From positions 1 to 11,575 of the forward strand of contig MU625110.1 of NCBI GenBank assembly GCA_025349905.2: a stretch of DNA of 11,575 bases. Reading direction: 5' to 3'. Below, piece after piece: positions 1 to 6,201 of the stretch (positions within the stretch are counted from its first letter, which is position 1; every line of letters begins with the position of its first letter). The notes under the pieces are model-generated. The model was not told the origin of the DNA. It searched no databases and saw only the letters and a list, made by a program, of their open reading frames with translations. Both the position numbers and the translations under genes were made by a program. This DNA comes from Blastocladiella britannica. Its lineage: Eukaryota; Blastocladiomycota; Blastocladiomycetes; Blastocladiales; Blastocladiaceae.

Positions 1-70
1 GGGGTAGTAAGCACCGCAGTCGCCCCATACCGCTACACAGCAGGAAAAAGATCATGGCACATACACGTAC

Positions 71-340
71 CCAACCGTGTCAGCAACCTCGTTCTGCGCG
101 TCGCAGTACTCCAGGAAATGACCTGATGGGTACACCACTTGCTGCGCTGCCCCAGCGTTAACTGCAAGAGCCAGTGGTGGAACCGTGATGCTCTCGCCGT
201 CGCTAACATCTCTGCCAAGGCCCACCGGGTCTTGCACAACAACCAAGTCGAGCTCCCGGCCTATAACCGTGCATGAGTAGATGACGGGAATAGTGGCCCA
301 GACGGAGCCGAGTATCCGATTATTAGGGGTTTGTGCCCGG
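71..340 (-). CDS. Partial exon of an unrecognised protein at the left edge
   Basis: On the minus strand about 89 codons stay open with protein-like composition (for example ATIPVIYSCTVIGRELDL and VVYPSGHFLEYC). I see no family signature. The frame runs to a TGA at 52-54. A GTACGT donor, the commonest donor type in this window, starts at position 70, so the coding exon probably ends at 71 and continues to the left. The nearest acceptor (TGTAG, ending at 33) would make a 38-nt intron, shorter than the 52-65 nt seen elsewhere, so the true acceptor may lie outside the window. A CACTCAG acceptor ends at 341, and a GTGAG donor further upstream would give a 69-nt intron, but I could not extend the frame to an ATG. 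Exon limits and function are uncertain. Confidence 0.42.
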
Positions 341-430
341 CTGAGTGTGGGAAAATATAAAGAGAAGCTTTGTATTTTTTTCAAACAAAACAGCTTCGGC
401 TAGTCTCACCTGTCAAAATCCCCATACGCT

Positions 431-702
431 CCTCAGAAAAGTGCGTCGAATCATTCCGTGTATTTTTTTTTTCAGTAAGCGCAACTCGCATGTACACGTG
501 AGGCGGCCAAGAAGGCGGAGAAGTCGTTGGCGATGTTGCTCCTCCTGGGCGCGGCGGCCACGGCGGTCGGAGCCAAGTTCGCGGCGGCCGTGATGGCTGT
601 GAGCGAGGCAGTGGCGTAGGTCTTTTTTCGTTTTTCCCCTCTCCTCAAGCATAATTATTAGCGTAATATGTTCCTCAGATAAGTGCGTCGAATCATCCCG
701 TG
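431..702. repeat. 30-bp direct repeat, copies at 431-460 and 673-702
   Basis: The two copies match at 28 of 30 bases (core AGTGCGTCGAATCAT). They lie in the same orientation with starts 242 bp apart. Each copy begins CCTCAG, which could act as a splice acceptor, and each is followed within 9-14 bp by GTAAGCGC, which resembles a splice donor (475-482 and 712-719). The GC-rich orphan frame at 479-619 lies between them. Partial exon duplication and a small insertion flanked by repeats are both possible. Confidence 0.75.
479..619 (+). other. Orphan GC3-biased reading frame, possible 3' exon or remnant
   Basis: From GAG at 500 to TAG at 617-619 about 40 codons read EAAKKAEKSLAML and then an Ala/Val-rich hydrophobic stretch. 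About 37 of the 40 codons end in G or C, like the real genes here and unlike the surrounding AT-rich DNA. There is no in-frame ATG before the internal Met, and TAA at 476-478 closes the frame just upstream. The good acceptor ending at 475 (T-tract plus CAG) reads directly into that TAA, so it cannot feed this frame in phase 0. A variant using a GTGGCG donor near 613 and the CCTCAG acceptor before repeat copy 2 would give a 68-nt intron and the end ISASNHPVVNTVSA. I cannot decide whether this is a terminal exon, a remnant or chance. Confidence 0.3.
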
Positions 703-1199
703 GTAAACACGGTAAGCGCTTGACTCTTAGTTTTTTTTAAAGCATTTCTTCATTAGCTCGCAGAACATTACATAAAGTAGCAGGACTTGCCAAAAAGGAC
801 CGACCTATCCGTCAGAAGGAAGGCTGCAGAGTTTGTTCGCCACGGAATACAGTGTACGAGTGTGAATAATTGCAAATCATCATATGGATATCAACCTAAC
901 TAAATATCAGCACAGTAGAAAATCAAGAAGAGATGTCGCGTGGATCTGACGCTCAACCCGAGACAGAAAAGACAGCGGGCCGAGCTCTAAAGCCGCGCAC
1001 AAAAGAAGCGCTCTTACGCGCGAGGAATCCAGCGGAAACTGATGGGGACAGTGGCGCTGACTTTTAGGCGCGTTCGGCAAAGGAAAAATCCATAGTATGA
1101 GGCGATTTTGCAGCTCCTTTTTATACAGCCCGTGACTGACACGTGGAGCGTTGCGCCTTTCGCCGCCTCTTTTTCACATCAAACGTCACATCAAAATCA
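620..1199. other. Non-coding stretch upstream of the gene at 1200
   Basis: AT-rich spacer with T-tracts (730-738) and repeat copy 2 at 673-702. The only small reading frame with an ATG worth recording is 933-1067 (44 codons, starting MSRGSDAQPETEK, hydrophilic), which has no supporting homology. The 3' part is the promoter and 5' UTR of the gene beginning at 1200. I see no tRNA or other RNA gene. Confidence 0.6.
1122..1125 (+). promoter_or_regulatory. TATA box of the gene at 1200
   Basis: TTTTTATACAG sits about 75 bp before the proposed ATG at 1200, in a position suited to a core promoter. It is a sequence match only. Confidence 0.4.
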
Positions 1200-2705
1200 A
1201 TGGAAGCGCTCTCGTCCTTTGCAACCCTATCGCACAGCTGGCAGCACAGCGTCCAGCGCTTGGTGACGATCTTTGACCGCTTGAATGGTCGCACTGCACC
1301 CCACAATGACGATCGTCCACTACAATGGCAATCCCCTGATCAAGCCGAATTGTCCGGTGGTCCAGCACTCGTGAAGCGAGGTATTCTTTCCATTACTGAT
1401 TATTTTTTCATAAATACTGATTATCTTCAAAGCGGGACCGTGCAATTCCGGCATTTCTCTGCCATTTACTGGAACCTTGGTCCGTCGAATCTTGAAAACA
1501 CAAGCTGATCCAACTTAATCAATGGAATATATAAAACAGTATAACTGCAATGGGACCATCGAGACTGCCCAGTCCATGCGCGACCCGATCGAAAAGCGCA
1601 CCGTCCTCACTCCTTGCAATGCGTGCACTCCCAGCAACACGGCTTGTCAGGCAAATTGCTGCCCGATCTTGACGACCAATGTACGTTCCTTCAGTTTATT
1701 TTAAGAGATCCTTGGCAAACAAATGGTATATACAGGCAACGTTCCACTGCTCTTGCCCGGTAGATCGCATTGGCCAGTTTTGCGAGACACCGCGGCCATA
1801 CACATGCTCGCTGGTACCCTTGGATCCAGGTCTGGCATGCAATCAACTGTCAACGTCCCCACTGCCGGCGTCCGCAGCCTCGCTCCCATCTTGCCAGAAT
1901 TCGGTCCGCTCGTACCCGGCCGTGGCCGGCGACACTGGCACTCTTTCACCGTTTCCGTACCGCCTGTCTTGCGCGTTCACGATTCGACCCAACATCAATT
2001 TGATGACCTATCCAGCACCAGCATCGTCCATCAGTCCCACTGTCCCCGTTCCTGGACCTGCCAACCTTGCATCGTGGCTCCGCATTGACGATACGTGGGC
2101 ATGGTCGGCCGACGGCGGGCCATTTTCCCCGGCCATCAACCATCGCGTAGTGAACATGTACACGCTCTCGGACGCTTCCTTGTGGCAGAGCATTCCGGTG
2201 AGCCAGTTAGCACTTGCTGGGGTTGTGCCCGTCGTGGCCAATGTCAACTTGTCGCTTGCCGTGACGCAGACGCGAAAACTTATTATGAACGGCAAGTATT
2301 ATTCCAAGCTCGTGTACCTTGCCGGCGGTCGATTATACGTGGAAGCAGGTACTCTCAACCTTTATATATATATTGAGTGGATCTAACAAAATGAATGACA
2401 GACTTGTCTCGATTGGGCATGACCGGCCTGACTGGGCCACTGGCGTCGACCCAAGGGTTTGTGGATTTCTCTGACTTGCCCAGCTGGCCCTTTCAATCCG
2501 TCCGCGACTCTGCGATCCTTGGCAAACAAGCAAGCGCTGCCCGAGCTGGGCAAACGGCTGGGCTCGTTGTGATGGGAGTGTTGTATGTTTTTTTTTCCCT
2601 TAACTTTCTCCTTTGTCTTATCACTGACATTGACCCCACAGGATCATCATTGGAGCCATTTTCCTGATCCGACGCGGTATGAAACCCAAGGCCAAGGCAG
2701 AATGA
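1200..2705 (+). CDS. Cys-rich single-pass membrane protein with EGF-like cluster and KxKxx tail, family unknown
   Basis: Proposed exons: 1200-1380, 1433-1479, 1540-1680, 1736-2348, 2402-2582, 2642-2705 (408 codons). All junctions keep frame; introns are 52, 60, 55, 53 and 59 nt. I do not recognise the family. Residues 64-141 are cysteine-rich (PCNACTPSNTACQANCC) and end in an EGF-like pattern, CSCPVDRIGQFC at 128-139. Residues 142-378 look like a globular outer domain. Residues 379-397 (TAGLVVMGVLIIIGAIFLI) form one membrane segment, followed by RRGMKPKAKAE. This is a type I layout, and the last five residues, KAKAE, fit the KxKxx ER-retrieval pattern. Sequons include NGT near 80, an NAT created by joining exons 3 and 4, and NLS. 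A Lys-Arg pair at 59-60 could be a kexin site. No signal peptide is visible after the ATG at 1200, so an upstream first exon may be missing. Confidence 0.8.
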
Positions 2706-2860
2706 AAAGCTTTTTGCATTGAAAGAACTTGTTACACACGCCCACTCTTACACTCCCAGTAGTCGCCTCCAATTCGACGAGGCGGCAATTTTTTTTGTTG
2801 TTTTTGGGGTATTGCAGCGCCCAGGAAAACGTCAACGGGCGCAGGGGAAAAGATAGATCA
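2706..2860. terminator. Convergent spacer with two hairpins and a T-tract
   Basis: The genes at 1200-2705 and 2861-3814 converge here. Two 6-bp stems are present: CGCCTC/GAGGCG (2764-2784, 9-nt loop), followed by an AATTTTTTTTGTTG tract, and GCGCCC/GGGCGC (2817-2842, 14-nt loop). Neither strand shows AATAAA. A 3'-end role is inferred from position. Confidence 0.3.
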
Positions 2861-3814
2861 TCACTTGGAAGCCTTGGTCGGCTTCTTGTTGTTGTTGCTT
2901 GCAGAAACCGGGCGCTTCTGCAACTGCTGCGGCTGCTGCTGCTGCTTGGCCTGGTGCTTGGGGTTACGCGACGGGCCAGCAAGCATCTTGCGCTTGAGAA
3001 CTAGGGCCGACGCAAGCGATCCGACTTCGAGCTGCATCCAGGTCGGGACGCGCGACGCGTCAAAGATCCATGCGCCCGACAGGAACCCGGTGTCGGCGTG
3101 CTCCTTGACCGATCCCTTGACAATGCGGTACACGAAGCCGGTGACCGACCGAATCTTGTGCTGGTTCTGGATCTTTTGCATCTGCTGCTTCATCAGCTGG
3201 TGCTTGGACGGAGTCTGGGCAGTAGCCTGAGTGGTGGCCTGGCCGGTGGCCTGGCGCGAGCGCGACGACGACGGGTACCACGCGGCACGCTGGGAACTCG
3301 GGGCCGAGGGAAGCTGAGCGGCCATCCACAGCGGGACGCGCTGGGAGTCAAACATCCACGCGCCGGACAGGAACGCGTCGTCCGGGTGCTCCTTGACGGG
3401 CGTCGGGCGGTACACTTGCGCGTTCTTGTTAAACTGCTGCGGCTGCTTCATCTGAATCGACTGCTGCTGCTGGAGCTGCTTGGGAGCAGCCATGGGGAGC
3501 GCCGGTGCGTGCAACCGCCACGTCGGGGAAACGGCGATGGCGGTAAGACGGGGCGACAACGACTCGTTCTCGAGGGGAGCCGGGAGCTTGGGAGCGCGAC
3601 GGGCTTTGCTGTTGTGGGTGGGAGACAGCGGGGATCCGGCATTGCGCTTGTGCGGGGGAACGTACTTGCCGCCAGCTTCTTGCTGCTGCTTGACGACGGG
3701 AAGTCCGGGCGACGTGGTGGACGTCGGGGACATGCCGAGTTTAATGGCGAGACCAGTGGCCGTCCGAGGAGCGGGGATTGGCAGAGCTGCGTGGAGGGAG
3801 ATTTGGCGAACCAT
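2861..3814 (-). CDS. Gln/Pro/Ser-rich protein with a twice-repeated FLSGAWxFD motif, family unknown
   Basis: Intronless, 317 aa, starting at ATG 3814-3812; the frame extends five codons further upstream but without an ATG. Most of it is low complexity and probably disordered: Q-runs near 112-127 and 290-299, a Thr/Gln run at 190-200 and a basic C-terminus ending KKPTKASK. Two segments are ordered and alike: residues 134-164 and 228-260, both VYR..VKEHxDxxFLSGAWxFDxxRVPxWM. They share 18 of 25 aligned positions from VKEH onward. Residues 48-58 hold GGKYVPPHKRN, resembling the Y(V/I)PPHxR motif of DDX3/Ded1 helicases and other RNA-associated proteins. Together these suggest an RNA-linked or scaffold protein, which is inference only. 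It is the only gene of the six complete ones without an intron. A TATAAATA box lies 124 bp upstream. Confidence 0.75.
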   Translation of the reverse strand: MVRQISLHAALPIPAPRTATGLAIKLGMSPTSTTSPGLPVVKQQQEAGGKYVPPHKRNAGSPLSPTHNSKARRAPKLPAPLENESLSPRLTAIAVSPTWRLHAPALPMAAPKQLQQQQSIQMKQPQQFNKNAQVYRPTPVKEHPDDAFLSGAWMFDSQRVPLWMAAQLPSAPSSQRAAWYPSSSRSRQATGQATTQATAQTPSKHQLMKQQMQKIQNQHKIRSVTGFVYRIVKGSVKEHADTGFLSGAWIFDASRVPTWMQLEVGSLASALVLKRKMLAGPSRNPKHQAKQQQQPQQLQKRPVSASNNNKKPTKASK

Positions 3815-3937
3815 GATTGATTGCAAGCGTGTTTTGGAGGTAAAGATTGGGAAGATGGGTTGGAAACAAGCGAGTAAAAGCTAACTGCGACAAAGATCCT
3901 AGGCAAAGAGGAAAAGGATTCGAGGTCGGCGACGTGG

Positions 3938-3945
3938 TATTTATA
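3938..3945 (-). promoter_or_regulatory. TATA box (TATAAATA) of the gene at 2861-3814
   Basis: On the minus strand the sequence is CCTATAAATACC, a canonical TATA element 124 bp before the ATG at 3814. The intervening stretch would be the 5' UTR. No in-frame coding extension is visible there. Confidence 0.55.
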
Positions 3946-4025
3946 GGGTGGTCAGCTTCATTTTGGATTATGAATAGTGTTAAAGTGCTGGTCCCCTCGT
4001 ATTTCATTTAGTTTTTTTTTTTGCT

Positions 4026-4045
4026 GTTCATTTTCGAAAATGAAC
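4026..4045. repeat. 20-bp perfect palindrome
   Basis: GTTCATTTTCGAAAATGAAC reads the same on both strands with no mismatch and no spacer, centred on TTCGAA. It lies in the 279-bp spacer between the ZNG1 stop (48 bp away) and the start of the 2861-3814 gene (about 210 bp away), next to a T10 tract at 4011-4022. It could be an operator for a dimeric factor or a 3'-UTR hairpin. Confidence 0.9.
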
Positions 4046-4093
4046 GATCGCACAACAATACTGCATATACCTCCGTGAATTACAGTGTATGCA

Positions 4094-5550
4094 TTATGAG
4101 TGAAGGGGCAAAGAAGGACATGCAGACTCCAGCGACTGCTGTAATACGGCGCCATCCAGGTACCGCCCAATCACCACGACGTGCACGCCGCCCTGGCCCT
4201 CGGCCCACCGATCCTTGGTATCAAGCAGCTCAAACAGGTCCACCACGCCCTGGAGCAGCACCACGCGGTCGTCGCCCTGGATCCGCAACTTGGCCTTGAT
4301 GCGCCATAGCTCCATGGGGTGTTTGCCTGACGAAGCGGCCGATACGATGGCTCCCGAGACGTGGCCCAGCGTCATGAGGTGTGGAGGTGCCTTGATATCG
4401 TCCGGCGCCTCGTCGTACGCCCACACCAGACCCCCAAGCCATTTCGTGATGGCGTCGCGAGTGACGGGGTGCGGGAGCGTGAGGGTCAGGGAGGACACGG
4501 TCTTTGTAATTTTTTTTGTGGTGAAGTCATTCATCACAAAGGGAATGGAGGGATAGAGTCGTACCTCGTCCACATGGCCGGTGTGCGCGTGCGCATGATC
4601 CGTGCAATCAGGATCGCACGATGGTGACAACGTTGGTGGGTGATACATTTGACCGGCGAGGAGCGGATCGCGCTCGTCAAACGCGTGCAGGTCCAGGATG
4701 TCGTCCAGTTCCACCCTAGTAAAATTATCATTGGATCAGATCGCTTGTCCCTCATTTGTATAAAGAAATTGTACCGAGCACGCTCCGCCATGAGCATGGG
4801 AGCAACGGGATTGACGCGCCGCAGTTCGGTAACTAGGGCAGCGCGCTCGTCCTCGCCGACCAAATCGCACTTGTTGACCAGCAGCCGATCCGCTAATGCG
4901 ATTTGCTTCACCGTCTCGCGCTCAAATGGCCCACGCGCCTGCAAATTCAGAGCCACGTTCTTGGCGTCCACGACCGTCACCACGCCGTCCAGGTACACCA
5001 GTGCGCCAAGATCGGCGTCGGTCCAGAACGCGGAAATGATGGGTCTTTTCGTTGTCATGAATTTTCAATACCGTGTAACCAAAGACAGCATAAAAACATA
5101 CTCGGGATCGGCCAAGCCCGTTGTTTCCAGGACAACGTAGTCGAACCGGCCGCGCTTTTCCATCAACCCCTCAATGGCGCGTACGCCCGTGTCTTTGACT
5201 GAGCAGCACATGCACCCGTTGCGCAGCTCCATCCACTCCTCGGCCATGCCCTGCCCGCCCGACGACGGGTCGGCCACCGTCAGCGACTTTTCCATGTCCT
5301 GCGAGTCACCAAACTCATTGACAATGACCGCAATACGTTTTCCGTGCGCTGCTGTCAAGATATGGGTCAGCAGCGTGGTTTTGCCTGAGCCCAAAAAACC
5401 AGTCAGGATCGTGATGGGCACGCGTGCAAATGTCGGGTCGTCGAGCGCTGTCTGTGGGTCCAAGCGCGGCGTGCCATTTCCAATATCGCTATTGCTGCTT
5501 CCGGTGTCTGCGTCCACCAAGAGCGGAGGGAGGTCGTCGTCGATGTCCAT
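4094..5550 (-). CDS. ZNG1: ZNG1/CBWD-type zinc chaperone GTPase (COG0523, CobW family)
   Basis: Exons on the minus strand: 5550-5102, 5044-4775, 4715-4565, 4501-4094; 425 aa, against about 395 in human ZNG1. Introns are 57, 59 and 63 nt. Residues 45-61 hold the Walker A loop ([11 protein letters not shown]). GCMCC at 112-116 is the family's CxCC metal-binding motif, ETTGLADP at 142-149 is the conserved switch region, and NKCD at 207-210 gives guanine specificity. A His/Cys-rich segment, [15 protein letters not shown] (273-287), precedes the CobW C-terminal domain (291-425, with [11 protein letters not shown]). The family uses GTP hydrolysis to pass zinc to client enzymes, methionine aminopeptidase 1 being the established eukaryotic client. 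The third intron is in frame and free of stops; I called it because removal restores the family alignment around HVDE/TVSSLTL. It is divergent from DIM1. Confidence 0.94.
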
Positions 5551-5653
5551 GATTCAAGAATTAGCTCTTTGGATTTTGGCAAAGAGACAAAGAAAACCGC
5601 GCGGACTCGCAAGGAACCGGCACTTTGTACATTTTTTTCACTTGAATACGACG
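5551..5653. promoter_or_regulatory. Bidirectional promoter between ZNG1 and DIM1
   Basis: Only 103 bp separate the two ATGs, so both promoters and 5' UTRs must share this DNA. It contains a perfect 7-bp inverted repeat, CTCTTTG (5565-5571) and CAAAGAG (5580-5586), with an 8-bp spacer. There is no clear TATA box on either strand. Confidence 0.55.
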
Positions 5654-6145
5654 ATGGCTGTACGTCCGCATTCCATATAAATTTCCATACCAAATCTCAT
5701 AGCGCAAAAAAAAAAATAACAGTTCTTCCTCCCGCACTTGACGAACGGCTGGCAGGTGGACCAGGCGATTCTCTCGGAAGAGGACCGCGTGGTGGTTATC
5801 CGGTTTGGGCACGACTGGGACCCAACATGCATGGTCATGGACGAGACGCTGTACGGGATTGCCGACAAGGTGAAGAACTTTGCGGTGGTGTATCTGGTGG
5901 ACATCACCGAGGTGCCCGATTTCAACCGGATGTACGAGCTGTACGACCCATGCACCATCATGTTCTTCTTCCGCAACAAGCACATCATGGTGGACCTGGG
6001 CACCGGCAACAACAACAAGATCAACTGGCCGATCGAGGAGAAGCAGGAGCTGATTGACCTGGTGGAGGTGGTGTTTCGCGGCGCACGAAAGGGACGAGGC
6101 CTGGTGGTCAGTCCCAAGGATTACTCGACAAAGTACAAGTATTGA
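5654..6145 (+). CDS. DIM1: U5 snRNP thioredoxin-like protein DIM1/TXNL4A
   Basis: Two exons, 5654-5659 and 5723-6145, give 142 aa, exactly the length of human TXNL4A. The first exon holds only ATG GCT before a GTACGT donor. The 63-nt intron ends ATAACAG and the product begins MAFFLPHLTNGWQVDQAI, which lines up residue for residue with the family start. Without splicing the frame closes at a TAA eight codons after the ATG. Hallmarks are RFGHDWDPTCM, VDITEVPDFNRMYELYDP, FFFRNKHIMVDLGTGNNNK and the C-terminal GRGLVVSPKDYSTKYKY. The protein has a thioredoxin fold without a CxxC active site and acts in the U4/U6.U5 tri-snRNP during spliceosome activation in the nucleus. It diverges from ZNG1 and converges with the sterol reductase, 56 bp from that gene's stop. 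Confidence 0.97.
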
Positions 6146-6201
6146 AATGGAAGATCTTATTGCATTTACTATAACTCGACGACATACCCCATTAGAGCAC
6201 C

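Noticed and set aside
741..869. 42-codon plus-strand open frame ending CRVCSPRNTVYECE
   Set aside because: No ATG, mixed third-base use unlike the genes here, and no clear splice acceptor in the right phase.
2764..2805. Rho-independent terminator (hairpin plus T-tract)
   Set aside because: The shape fits a bacterial terminator, but the genes are eukaryotic with introns; recorded only as a weak 3'-end structure.
2930..2990. Trinucleotide repeats (CTG/CAG) as an independent satellite
   Set aside because: They are interrupted and encode the Gln-rich C-terminus of the 2861-3814 protein, so the coding sequence explains them.
3098..3820. 240-codon plus-strand frame
   Set aside because: Antisense shadow of the 2861-3814 gene. 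The minus strand has the repeated motif, a TATAAATA promoter and an ATG; the plus frame has only Leu/Arg/Gly-rich filler.
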